Assembly: GCA_023105745.1 (NCBI GenBank)
Contig: JALGQZ010000011.1
Location: 45,786,698 to 45,850,697, forward strand
Reading direction: 5' to 3'
Length of the DNA stretch: 64,000 nucleotides
Source of the DNA: Austropuccinia psidii
Taxonomy: Eukaryota; Basidiomycota; Pucciniomycetes; Pucciniales; Sphaerophragmiaceae
Positions 23,990-35,990 of the stretch are shown piece by piece (positions within the stretch are counted from its first letter, which is position 1; the number at the start of each line of letters is the position of its first letter). The notes under the pieces are model-generated. The model saw only the letters and a list, made by a program, of their open reading frames with translations. It was not told where the DNA came from and searched no databases. The position numbers were made by a program, and so were the translations under genes.

Positions 23990-25160
23990 GTCTATAATCT
24001 CCAGAAAATTAAGATTTTGTGCTTCAGGGGGGTCATAATCATCATAAAAAGCATACCATATATCTCTGATTTGTGTAAACATATTATGTAACATGATACA
24101 TGATACAACCAAATTTACAAAATACTTTACCTCTTTCTAATTTTTCTAAGGGATTACCATTGCGTCTTTAAGCTTCCAATTTAATGTTGAATTTGTACTC
24201 AATATCTATCCAAACAGTAATTAAACATTTTCTTGTCTTCATTTTAAGCTGCATTGCCTTTATATGCAGGAGCTATCCATGGGGAACTGGCATAGGCTGA
24301 ATCAGGAAGCAGATACTGATCCCAATCATAGTAATTCTGTGGAGATTTTGAAATTTTCATCCTTTTATCAACACTTGCATCATGCAGGGAGCCAGTGCAC
24401 CCAACATGAAATGTGATAAACTGGTTATTTATGTCACACACTAATTTTATTGACATTGAGTACCTGGAACAACAAAAATTAGTTCTTAAAATTAATAGTT
24501 TTAATTCAAATTAAATATTTTTTACCTCTTTTTAAGATCAAGATAAGCTTTGCCATCATTTGGGGGTCTTTGTGACAGTGGTATGAGACTTCCATCTATC
24601 AATCCAATGCATCTTAGGAATCCCTCAGCCTGCATAAGCTCTGAAACTCTTTTCCTTGATTACACATAAGTCCATAAAATATAATTCCTTTGGTTCTTTT
24701 TTAAAACTGAAATAACCCACTGTGTATGAAATGCAATGGCCTCATGGCTAACTCCAAACAACCTTCCAATCTTACCCAAAGCTTCCCCATTAGTATTTGA
24801 TCCTAATATTTTTAATACCACTGAAAATTGTATTTAAGGATAACTTTTTTTTATTCCTGGAATTTTTTTGAAAAATTCATCATCTTGAATTCTTTTAACT
24901 AATTTTTGAAAATATATCGTGCATCATAAAGAATAACTGACTAAGCTCGTGGAATGAGAGGTTTTGAAAATAAATCAAGGTATAAATTTATGGTTAAGGT
25001 TGGTTTTTACAAGGTTGGAGATATCTTTGGCTAAATAGAATATGTAGTAGGGAAATATAATATTCTATTATGGAATCACTACTGGATTCAATGGCATAAA
25101 CAAATTGAAGTTCTTTCAATTAATTAATGATTTGTCTCCAAGCAAAGTTTTTTTTGCATA
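23990..25160 (-). pseudogene. Harbinger transposase of copy B (broken)
   Basis: Colinear with the copy A transposase. The longest open piece is 24456-24244, with MSIKLVCDINNQFITFHVGC, SLHDASVDKRM and LLPDSAYASSPW. The upstream exon (about 24535-24660) shows the IDGSLIPLSQRPPNDG-like region, and an intron equivalent to copy A lies near 24465-24520. The extreme C-terminus lies on the other side of the Gypsy insertion, at about 11600-11702. Numerous stops and frameshifts. Confidence 0.75.
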
Positions 25161-25289
25161 GTGATTAATTTTTTCAGATTCTAACAATAGAAAAAAAATA
25201 TAAAAGGTGTTAGAGCTTGAAGAAAAAATAATTTAATTTAATTAATTAAGTAATTGGTTTATGAAATTACATATTCACTTTAATGGGTG

Positions 25290-25483
25290 AGCTATTGGAT
25301 TAATGTAGGATTTTTAAGGTGTTGAAATTCAGAATTTGGTAAAAAAAAATATTGGTTTTTTGTACCTTGAAATACCACACCTCTTGAGGTGTAGGATTTA
25401 TATTTTAAAAAAGAAAAAGGTGGGATTTGGATCTAAAAAACTTGAGATTTTGAATGTGGGATTTCATCAATTTGACACCCCCT
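25290..25483. repeat. Right terminal repeats of Harbinger copy B
   Basis: Contains the ACACCTCTTGAGGTGT near-palindrome (about 25376-25391), GGTGGGATTTGG and GAATGTGGGATTT direct repeats, and the terminal TTTGACACCCCCT ending at 25483. Confidence 0.75.
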
Positions 25484-28400
25484 ATTATTAACTTTATTCT
25501 AGAATAATTTTTTTTATATTTATTTCAATATCAAAACAAATATTTTTTTGCATTTTTATTATCATTAATTAGAGTGGTTTTAATAATAAAAATAAGAACA
25601 GGCATGGTAAAATAATTACATTAATTATAGGTTTCATGATCAAATCTCACAAATATATATATATATGTAAGCTTAGGATATAAATATAGCTATATAATTG
25701 ATCATGCGCTGAATTTTTGAAATTATAAATTACCTATTCAAATATATATTTTCTTTAAATAAAGCAAGTCTTTCAGAAAACTATATCAATATAAATATTA
25801 ATATTATATCCAAACAACAATTAGCCACTATTACTATTACTCAAAAAAAAATTAAATGATATCAAGCTCTTCCATTGATATTTTTAATATATTTCATTTA
25901 TAAATTCCTCAAAATTGGTATTTGAAAATTATAGTAAAATTCTCTACTTATATTTTATTTGTTTAGTTTTGTATATAATACATCCAAGCTGAAAGGGTAT
26001 ATTTCATCACTATTTATGACAGTTTATTCTAACACTTTACTTTTTAATCATATAATCTTGAATAATTTTGTGGTGGGAACTTATGTAAAGTGAATTAACT
26101 TTTGTATTTCAGCAAAACCTGGCAGGCATTTAATAATTTCAAAAAAAAAATTGATAAATCACATTATTTAAGAATTTTTTTTAAACAATTTACTTTAAAG
26201 ATATGATTTCTTTTTTAGGTTAAAAAATGAAAAATATCTTTAAAAAAAGAAAAAACAATTATAAAAGTTTTTTAAATAATAATAATAATAATAATAATAT
26301 ATATATATATATACTCAACAAAACTTCCATAAGCTCCAATTTCAATAATTTTTTTCTTTTTTTAGAAAAATAAAATAGATTCAAATAAATACATAAATAA
26401 TAATCAGGAAAAAAATTATTATTAAAAAAGATAATAATATTAAATTAATTAAGCTTCAACTTGGTTATTTTTTTTTCTCCTTTTCAAAAAATAAAAAAAT
26501 AAAAAAAAAATAGATAAAGTTTTAAATTATTTTATTATTATTTTTAAGGAAATTATTTCATAAAATTTATAATTCATATTCATAAAATAATGAAAATAAT
26601 GGTATTATCATCATATTTTTAAATCTTTAATAGAAGTTTTGCAAGTTTTTCAAGTTTACCTTGTCTTTTTTTTCAAATTTTCAAAAAAAGAAAATTAATT
26701 ATAATTACTTTGATATTAAGACTATATTATTATTATTTTAGTTTTTCTTTTTTGTAAAATATAATGAATCTTACTAATTATTTTTTTAAGAAAAAAAAAC
26801 GCAAAAAAAATTGGATGAAAATCTCTCTCAAACAAAAAAAAGAAAATTATATTGTTTTAAAATTGAATTTATTTATTTATTTATGTTTTTCCAAAAATTC
26901 TGAAACTTATATTTATTTAATAATTTTACAAAAAAATAAAATGAATCAATTAATTTTTTTCTATTTTCTTAATTTTAGAATTATTAATTGCTTTCCTTTT
27001 TTAAAAAAACATTGATCTATTTTTAAAATATAATAAATTACTTATTAGATATTTTGAGGTCTCAAGAGTTTTTTTTTGGAATGAGATTTTAAATATATTA
27101 ATAAAATCTAATTTAATAGATAATTTCATCTAAACATAATTTAAAGAAAAATTTTTCTTAATATAAAATGTTTCCTTAGTTGTAATGAAAAATGTATGAT
27201 TTTGCTATGAAACTCTTGATAATATTACTATCTATGAAGAGTACTATTGTCCCTCTTATTATTAATACAATAAATTAGTATAATATCCACAACTCAATAA
27301 TTTATATATAAATGATTTATTTTACTTAATATATAGTACTATTAATATGATATTAAGAATTAATTTTGTACCAGAATAAATTAAATAGTGAAAATTCCCT
27401 TCAAAATGATAAAAGAACCTATTTTAATTAATAATAATCTTTTTCAAAGATAGTTAATCATTTTTAATTCTTAAATCAAACTACAGAATTTAGAGAAAAA
27501 AACTGTTGTAGTTGATAAAAACACTCAAGGATTTTCCACAAATATCTGTCAGATGATTTTGAAGTGTGTTTGATAAATTATCTGTGGATTTAAAGAATCA
27601 AAATTAGAGTAAATTTAGCTACAAAAATATTGTCAATAGCAATATATTTTGATTTCATTAACTTCTAGATTATTACGCGTGATTTTATATTTAAGATAGT
27701 AGACTATATTAAAGATATAACTATTTGACTAAATGATGATAATTAATATTGAAGAACCACTGGAGCTTTTTCTCAATCCTACTAATAGCTCACAGAGGAA
27801 TACAAGGCATTAAAGTAACAATGTTAGTGATTATAAATCAACCATATAATTTGAATATCTGTTTATTTCACTTTCTGTCATGTGAAAATATCTTAATTAC
27901 TTCATTATGTGATTTCACATGGATACCAACCCACTTATGGTCAAGAAATAATGATTTTACATATTAAATAATATTTTTATCTCAAAATATTTTATTTTAT
28001 TGAAATGTATCAATTTTATTTGAAATTTAATCAAAAAAATTATTTTCTGTGAATTTTTTGAAGAATAATTATTTCACATGTAATCATAAAAAATTGAATG
28101 TAATTAAATATTTTAATTAAGATTATTAAATCATGATTATCTTTCAGGTTTTTTTAATTAAAAAATACTTCCTTTAAAGCTATAGAAATATTCATATTTA
28201 TTAATTCAAAATTCTATTTTGAATGAATTTTTGATGCTTTACATCCTTTTCTATATGATTCAGGCTAATACTTTGATAAAAGCCTTTTTCCATTATATGA
28301 TTATATGGATAACAGAAAAAATTGGTTTCAATGATTCCTTTTTAGTCTATTAATGATAAATAATAAGAAATTGACATAGCTACAGGAATTAGATGTTATC

Positions 28401-28690
28401 CCTACCTTCTTTGAATGTCAGAATAACATCTTATCTGATATTTTCTCATGCTTTAATGGTACTTTGCCTTATTAAAGAGGTTTCCAAAACTCTTGAGTTG
28501 ATTAGCTATTATATGTTAAGCCATTTATCTAAGATATGAATTTTTATATTCCTCAAAGGCCTCAAAAAAAAGGGTACCCTGGACCTCTGCACTGTCTTTT
28601 ATACCCCTTAGCTATTTTTACATGAAAAATAGTAAGTTCTGTCCTTAAGAATGATGCTCAGTATGGGTTCAGAAGTAATTTAACTAATAA
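25484..28690. other. AT-rich intergenic DNA
   Basis: No gene, TIR or LTR recognised. Includes short TA-rich microsatellites and long A or T runs; the single 83-codon frame at 26764-27015 is Lys/Asn/Ile/Phe-biased and not gene-like. Confidence 0.6.
26272..26313. repeat. AAT and AT microsatellite
   Basis: About eight AAT units run directly into about eight AT units. Confidence 0.85.
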
Positions 28691-28739
28691 TAGGGCTTCT
28701 AAAACCTAGAAAATCCTGAAGAAAAAGAATACAAGATTT

Positions 28740-29830
28740 TTCTCCAAATCAAACCCAGAAAAACCCCAGTTTTTTCAACTGAGTCCGCTGTATTTTTTAT
28801 TTTCCAGAAAATTTGTGATTTCAAATTTTAAACCTAACCCTAAGTTTTAACAAAAGAATTAAGTTTTCCCACCTACCCTTAAATAAAGCTTTCATCATTT
28901 TTTTCAAAATTTATTCCTCCCCTTTTGCTGTTTGATTTTTCATCTCAAATTCAACTCTCTGCTTTTTTTGTTGATCAGATAAAACTAATATCTCTTCTTT
29001 TTAGAAAATTTCTTCATTTTTAGTTTTGAAAATACCCAATATAAATTCTGCCCAAAAAAATTCCAATCAACTCAGTCTCAAAAAACTACAGGAGCAAGTT
29101 CACAACATTTATATCATCTAACACAGGCCAAGTTCTTATGTATAATTAACTGGATGAAGCTAAGGGCAATTTTTGATTCCTGATCTGGAGCTAGTAGCTA
29201 AAGTTCTATTGGAACACCTGAATCAAGAAAGAAAATTTCATTCCAGCTCATGGCTTTTGAGATTAATAAAAAGTACCATAACAGATTGAATCTTACTTCA
29301 GAAAGTATCTCTGACTGACGGAAAACATATAAAAACAATACTTCATAGCCAAAAAGCTTGAAAATACTAAAGGTTCAGGTCTCCAAAAAAATAAGAAAAT
29401 AAAGGATTGAACAGAGTGCCTGAGAAATTTAAAAGCATGTGTCCATTCTCTTATGAAATGCATTCCTTATTTGGGAATAAGCCAAAGACAGTTCCAATTT
29501 CAAGCTATAATTATCAAGAGGCTCAATCAATTTTAAATAATTGAAATAAATTTGATTCAGTTTTTCAGTGAAGTATTTATATACTTTTATATTTATGGAA
29601 TGTATTCATGAATTTCTTTCTTATGTAATCTTTGTCTTATGGTTGTATTATTTAAAACAATGATGGTAATAACCCTAAAAACATTTATTTAATAGAGTCA
29701 ACAAATATGGCTTATCAGGATGTAATAATTCCATTTTTTGTATCATCTAACCCAGAAATTAATGAATAATTGTATTAATTTTAATTATAGCCAAATAAAC
29801 CTGAGGTATATACTCATTCAAAACCAAAAA
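28740..29830 (+). mobile_element. Harbinger copy C: left subterminal region plus Myb/SANT-like ORF relic
   Basis: CTGAGTCCGCTGTATT near 28781 and the AACCTAACCCTAAG block match the left subterminal region of copy B (8250-8320). Downstream, LMAFEINKKYHNRLNL near 29248 and VPEKFKSMCPFSYEMHSLFG near 29420-29480 match the Myb/SANT-like ORF of copy B, with frameshifts. The outermost TIR bases and the dioxygenase and transposase genes were not found, so this is a fragment. Confidence 0.55.
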
Positions 29831-29900
29831 GCAAATGGCCAATTCCAATTTTAATGAGAAAAGTGGGGGTAGTAAAACATAATTGAATTTTATTTCACAA

Positions 29901-29990
29901 TTAAGCATGAAGAAAAGGCTATCCCTGTCAGCAGGGGTAGTAGGTTAAACCCTGGTACAACCTACTTCAACCTTGGTCCTAACCCTGAAA
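29901..29990 (+). repeat. Hairpin-bearing repeat, copy 1
   Basis: TTAAGCATGAAGAAAAGGCT, then a hairpin (GCTATCCCTGTCAGCAGGGGTAG), then AGGTTAAACCCTGGTACAACC. Very similar to 59131-59230 and, inverted, to 39340-39386. Confidence 0.65.
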
Positions 29991-31148
29991 TATTTTTCCA
30001 GATAATTTCAGCCTCAGGTCTGTTCATTCAGAAGCTTACTCAATTAAAATTTACTATTATATATTCTCCATGATTTTTCTTTTTCTACTCTTTAATTACA
30101 TATAAACTACTCACCAATATAAAAAAATTTCAAATAAAAGCTATTACTAACCAGGAAAGACACTAATTTCATAGAAACATGTAAATTTATTCCACTGTTA
30201 TTCCATTGTATCTTCTGCTTAAAATAATTGACCTATTTCACATTTTACCACCATTTGAAAAATTTTAGAAATAAAATTTCTCAAAAGAAAACCTTCAATA
30301 CATAAAAGATTCTTCATACAGAAAGAAAATATCTTCCAATTTAATTTTCCACCACAAATTTAGTGTTTCAATCTTCTACAAGAGTTTACATAATTTTTGA
30401 GAGGGATTTCCAAATATTTAAATGATGTTATCATAAATAATACTATCTTTTATTTTCATTACTTATATCCCATATTTATTCGGAATCTATCATTTAACCA
30501 AGATCTTGGAGATTAAAATTCAGAGTTCAGCTAACAATCTCTATGAATCAAAAATAATATTCCTTTTCCCAAATATTCCCCTTATTATGCATTATATCTT
30601 TCAAAAAGAAATATTATTTATAGTACCATGAGTTTATGACACATTTATCAGCTCCCTTTGATGTGATTAAATCATTTAGTTATTAAAGCTCTTTAAAAAC
30701 TTAAACTTCCTTTCATATGGAGTTTTGTAACTCTTTAAATAATGTAATGTGGTACTTATGAGTATCATCTTACAATTTCTTTTATTAAATTTTGGAATGT
30801 TTTGTAGACACCTACTCATTTTTCATAGTTCTTTTGTTACCAATAATCTACATTTAAGTTGAAAAAATGAAGAATTCAGTTTTAACAGTTCTCATATTTT
30901 TGTTTGACTTCCACCATCTTTGGGCCCATTTTCATTCCTTCTGTAATTTGACTTCTACTTTTTAAATATTATTTCTTGAAATTATGTTAATTTTTTTGAA
31001 ACAAAATTGGAAACAATTCAAATGGTCATTGAAAATGATTTTCATTCAAAACAGAAATAAAAACATTTGTTTAAATTTTTAGTTTTTTCCTCTGTTTATT
31101 TGAAGTTTTTTTAATTTTTTAATCATTTTTTATAAATATCTATACTTT
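29991..31148. other. AT-rich intergenic DNA
   Basis: No coding or repeat structure recognised between the hairpin repeat and the MULE left end. Confidence 0.55.
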
Positions 31149-31240
31149 TAGGGTTTTGGTAAACCCACATAGGCTTTTAGTAAAAATACTTAAGTGCTTA
31201 TGTGTTTTTACCAATTTATCACCAAAACACATAAGTTTAG
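31149..31240 (+). repeat. MULE left TIR with internal hairpin
   Basis: The hairpin arms CTTATGTGTTTT and AAAACACATAAG pair across ACCAATTTATCACC (31197-31235). The right TIR has an equivalent hairpin. Confidence 0.65.
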
Positions 31241-31939
31241 GGTAAAAACATGTAAGTGACCTAATTTTTTTAAAAAATTCCTCAGGCTTAGTTTTGAGGA
31301 TTTCTTTATTTATTTTTTGCCATATTTTTTCCAGCATAGAATTTCAAGATCCCCAAATTTTTTCAATTTTTTTTGCCAAATTTCTCCAATTTGGCCAATT
31401 TGCAAAAATTGTATAATTTTTTAAAAATTCATTAAAAATTTTCCCACTTATTAATTTCCTTCATTTTTTCAAAAATGAAGGGCTCAGTCTTGAAAATCAA
31501 AAACTAGAAGCCAATAATTTTTGTATTTTTTTGGTGGGACAAGTGAAGGCCCAAAAAGGTGTTTTTTCATGATTGTAATATGGCTATTTTTAAGTACAAA
31601 AGTGCCACATGTTTGATAAAAAGTGAGACTGAGGTGGGATTTAAGAAAGAAATAGGATTGAGGAGGTGGATAATTTGCATAAACTGTATATACAAAAATA
31701 AATAAATCTGAATAAACCTCCAAAATGGTTGCTTTTCTATGAGGGGGGAGGAAGATTGGAAAAATATAACATCTTGTGTTTCTTAAATTTATCTTCCCAC
31801 CCCAGGGCTTGTGGTTGGGAGTGAAATTACCAACTCACAGTAATGGGGGGACTGGATAATCTTTAGAAATGATGATATCCAATCTAAAAAAATGAGAACA
31901 GCTATCCAAGAAACAGATTAAAATGGGTGGATTATCATT

Positions 31940-34680
31940 TGGATGACCAAAAGAAGAGAAAAGGGAGAAATAGTGGACTTTGAAATAAAATAAAACTGGT
32001 ATTTAATACTTATTTGCAATTAAATCCCCCATATCAAGCATGGACATCTGCTTCCTTTTTGAAGCCTGGACAACATCTTCATACCACTCAATTCTGTCAA
32101 AATAAGAGGATACTGAGGGTACCAAATTGTTCATGGCTTCATAAAGGTCTTGATTTTTTTCATTTCTTCAGCCAAGTCACCTATGACATCAGCTCATTCA
32201 ACTTGAGTCTTGTAAATGTAATGGTACACTGTTCTGTAGCCACAGTTTCCATAACCCTGGACATTGATGGGCTTGAAGGAATATTTCAATATGAGTTTCA
32301 GAAAGTCTTCTGAGCCAGGTACCTAATAGAACTGGGTCAAAAAATTAATAAATATTAAGAGAAACGAATATTTCCACATTAAAATGAATCCAAAACTTAC
32401 AAATATCTTGCAGAATACATCACTTGTATGATAATTGCTTTGGCAATTCTCACAGGTTAAGTCAATTTCATCATATATCTTCAAATTTGTTGCAGGCTTG
32501 TGGGACTTAATTTATGAGGCTTTGCAACCCATTTCCAATCTTCTGGCCCTTCTGAGGGTGACTCCTTATTTTCAATATTAATTCAATTCAGTTTCTGAGG
32601 ATAGTCAATGTGATGAACTTATTGATTTGTATAATGAGGCCTCAGAATCTTCAGATTAATCCACTTCCATGATTTTAGAGGGTGAAATTGACTGTTATCT
32701 TGATGTTTCTGTGCTGGTCAATTTTTGATGGGGGTCTTCCTATCCTCTTGGATTTACTTTCAATGATTTCAAATCATGATGGTTCTCTTTTTTTATTCTT
32801 ATTCTTGGCTCCTTGAGGTCTTCCACAGATATTCTTGTATTCAAGTGGGTCTTCATAATATTGATCATCCTCTTGAATCTTGGTAATTTGATAAAAAGGT
32901 ACTTTTCCAGTCAAAAAATCTTGAAAATTTTGACAAAGTGGGGTGATTCCTTCCATTAGTCTTTGAAAAAAGGTCTTCCCCAATATCTTCAAATATTCTT
33001 TTGGCTTCATTCATTCTTTCTTTATTCCTTTCTCAACACTTTGATCATTACCTTGATAGCCAGTCTGAGAAGAATATGAAGAAGAAAATAATTTAATAAG
33101 AAAAAAAACTAATAATTTGAAGATCAAAGAATTCTCCCAGGTAAATTCAAATTCCACTGAGGATGTAATTCTGATATATGAAGCCTTTGGCACATGGAAA
33201 ATGCCTGTTGAGTCTTTTTATTGAAAGGAATGCTTTGATAATTGTTGTGTTTATTGGTGCATTTTTCCTTTGGGATAAATTTGGTTTTAAAATTCTCAAA
33301 GGCCATCTGAAGGGCATAATGAGACACCTTCCCATTGAGAGCACAGAGGTTTGGAAGAAAATTATTGGAATGGACAATCAATTCCTTGGAGATTCTGTTG
33401 ATTATTTCAATAAATTGTTTCTTGAAATCCATGTGTAGAGCCCTAACTACCTCCAAGAGAGTACCAGTCAAATTTTGGGGCCAAATTTTAACCATGTCAT
33501 GGGCACCTTCAGCTCTTGAGGTGGAGCCCACACCCAGGTGGCAATGGTAGTTTGTCCAGGCTGGAACATAATACTCCTTTAGAGGAAGCCAGGTTTTTTC
33601 AAAATATTTCAAGAATTCAGGATTTTTGACTTGCTTGTGAAGCTTCTTCCAGTTATATTTGAAAGACTTTTAAGTGGATGAGTACATAACCTGAGAAAGT
33701 AATCCCAAAGTCATTAATAAAGACAATTATAAGAATAAAAAGGAAAGATAAAAGTATATTACTTGATTCCAAAGGCCCATAAAGCTTTCAAAATCAGTGC
33801 CATGTCAAATTTTCTTCATGCAATGGGAAGATGAATCTTCATTGATGTGCCAAATGCATAACATTACTTTTTAGTCTAAGAAGAGCTTCTTGAGATAATT
33901 TTTCAAGTCCAAATCTCTATAAATAACAATGACTTGAGCGGGAGCCATATTGGTGTTGTTGAGACCTTTTTATATGTATTGATTCAATCCCCAAGTATAT
34001 GAGGGTTCAGTTTCATTATCCATTAAACAAAAAGCCCCAGAAAAGGTCTTATTTATTGATCTTAATCCAACAATATGGAAAAGGGGATTTTTGTACTTAT
34101 TTGTTCTATAACTAAAATCCATAATAATCACATGAGGAAAGCCATGAAGGAGTTTTATGGCAAGGCAATTAGTGAAAAACAAGGAGGTAATGTGTCTCTC
34201 AACATCCCTTGCAGAGGGCCACACAAAGTTTTCCTCTTTGAGGGTGTCAACAAGAGAATCAATGGGCCTTCTGCCTTGCAGTTGGTCTTTCTTTATTTTC
34301 TTGACTTGGTTGTAAATGTCTTTAAGGATTACAGGCCTGTCAGACTCCCTCTGGCTACATAATTGGGATTGAATTTGCTTTGGCATGAGCAGTGATTCAG
34401 GCATTTGAGCTATTTGGGATTTTTCTTTCTCATTCAATTTTCTGAAAGCAGGATGTGCAATGATACTTTCAGTGGCATCATGGCTGTGTTCAGGATTTTT
34501 TTCCCTAATAGTCTAACTGGTACTCTTTGCATATTTTCTGGCATAAAGTCTAAATGGACATTAAAGCTGTCTTGAAGTGACTTTTCTGGAGGTTTTTTTG
34601 TGGGGATTTGGGGTCCAAGACCTGTCACAACCTATTTAAATCTGATTTTTGGTCATGTTGGACCTCAAGGTTGAAACAGA
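31940..34680 (-). pseudogene. MULE transposase fused to C-terminal OTU cysteine-protease domain (broken)
   Basis: Reads leftward from about 34680. N-terminal part (34628-34434) then RPVILKDIYNQVKKIKKDQL and GRRPIDSLVDTLKEEN (a FAR1/MULE-type N-terminal region). The MULE DDE core has VIIMDFSYRTNKYKNPLFHI (first Asp) and FSGAFCLMDNETEPSYTWGL, near 34150-33980. The STSRAEGAHDMVK block near 33510, typical downstream of the MULE core, follows, then GRPQGAKNKNKKR near 32810. After a likely intron, INVQGYGNCGYRTV appears near 32255; this is the OTU protease active-site loop, with Cys codon at 32244-32242, though the usual Asp is Tyr. The OTU C-terminal part, LDMGDLIANKY, is near 32030. Frames change repeatedly and stops are frequent, so it is dead. 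Plus-strand open frames here (33178-33550, 34075-34362) are shadows. Confidence 0.7.
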
Positions 34681-35249
34681 ATATCCCTTTTAGCTGGGAA
34701 AATTATGCACATTCTTCCAAAGAAGCTCAAGGGTCTGAAATTCCCCTTCAGTGGTGGGTTGAAGAATTATATGGTTAAAGAGATGTATAAATTTAAAAAA
34801 GGGGGGTTTTGGAGATTTGGAATGAGGAAAGAGCCCTTTGAAATATGAAAAAGAAGGGATAAAAGGTGTGAAAAGTCAAACAAACTTGAAAAAAGGTGAA
34901 ATGAAGAGGTTTTAATTCAAGATTAATAGAAGAGGGAAGGTAATATAAGGTAATTTTAGAGGCTTGGAGGCAGGTTGTTTTTGAGGAAAATGCAGTCTTT
35001 GGGAAAAAAAGAAAATAAAGTGTGGAAAGCTTTCCAAAAAAAAATTAATGCTGTTTTTCAAAAAAAAATCTTTTTGGGAGGGGATAATGTGGATTACTTA
35101 AGTGTTTGATGTTTTTTGTATTTTTGGGGGAGGAGGGATGTGGAAAGAAAAGTGAAACAATTGGGTTAATGGGTTTTTTGAGGGTTTTGAAAGGTTTTGG
35201 ACCAATACATGTTTTTTTTGTTTCAGTTTAATTCAAAATGGGTCCAGGG

Positions 35250-35342
35250 AGCTCCTTACGTGTTTTTACCAATTTATAGCAAAAACATGTAAGGGCTTAC
35301 ATTTTCTCACCAAATTTCTTACATGGGTTTATCAATACCCTA
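35250..35342 (-). repeat. MULE right TIR with internal hairpin
   Basis: Inverted counterpart of 31149-31240. The hairpin CCTTACGTGTTTTT ... AAAAACATGTAAGG spans 35254-35294. Confidence 0.65.
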
Positions 35343-35344
35343 TT

Positions 35345-35990
35345 TTTGTTTGAGATTTTTTCTTAAATTCATTGTTTAATTCCTTAATTATTTTCACTAT
35401 TTTTATTACTTATTTTGTGTTATTTTAATTTTAATTTTGATATTTTGGTTATTCATGTTTCCTTTTTTTGTTTTGTGTTTTTTTTTATTTACTTTTAATT
35501 TTTTGATTTTTTTAACAGCGATTGGGGGTGAAGATACTCTGGAATCAGTTTTATTACAATGATTCCAGTGTACATGTAATTATTTGGCACACTGATTCCA
35601 GAATATCTTCACCCAAGAAAACTCAAAAACAATTAAAAAAAGTCAAAAAAAAATTAAAAAAAAACTAATATATAATTAATATAAAAAAACAGAATTAATG
35701 AATAATTTAAAACAAAATTAGAATGGAATGAATCTAATAAGAAATTGAAATTGAAATCACCAAAAAATATTGTTTTTCTAATAATTGAAACTAGAACCCC
35801 AAAATAAAAAAAACAATTTGCGAAAAAAAGAACAAAAAATTAATAATAATAATAAACAAAAACACAAAAACCCTAAACACCGGTAAAATGAGAGAATTGC
35901 AAAATTTAAAACCCAAAATTTGATTGAAAAAAATACTAATAAAATATAACATTTACAACACAAAAAATTAAATAAGAATAAAGGAATCAA
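35345..35990. repeat. Foldback element: T-rich arm, inverted repeat core, A-rich arm
   Basis: Core arms GGGTGAAGATACTCTGGAAT (35526-35545, extending to 35548) and their complement at 35592-35614 pair over 23 bp with one mismatch across a 43-nt loop. Outside the core the left 170 bases are T-rich and the right 370 bases A-rich, and they continue to pair loosely. No coding capacity. Looks like a miniature inverted-repeat or foldback transposon. Confidence 0.6.

Larger units (their letters stand above)
8152..25483. mobile_element. PIF/Harbinger-like transposon, copy B (complete ends, carrying a Gypsy insertion)
   Basis: Both termini are visible: AGAGGGTGTCAAAG at 8152 and its complement ending CACCCCCT at 25483, flanked by ATT on both sides. 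Removing the Gypsy element (11703-23989) leaves about 5.0 kb. Gene order, left to right: Myb/SANT-like ORF (+, 8459-9590), T-rich spacer with a minisatellite, Tet/JBP-like dioxygenase (+, 10311-11540), transposase (-, 25160-23990). All three genes carry stops or frameshifts. This copy defines the family because it alone has both ends. Confidence 0.8.
31149..35342. mobile_element. Mutator-like element (MULE) with OTU-domain transposase, decayed
   Basis: About 4.2 kb bounded by related terminal inverted repeats: TAGGGTTTTGGTAAACCCACAT at 31149 on the left, and on the right the complement of TAGGGTATTGATAAACCCATGT ending at 35342. Each TIR is about 90-100 bp and holds an internal hairpin. One decayed left-pointing gene fills the middle. 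The 9-11 bp target duplication typical of MULEs is not clearly preserved. Confidence 0.7.

Noticed and set aside
33178..34362. Plus-strand frames within the MULE
   Set aside because: Shadows of the recognisable minus-strand MULE transposase.
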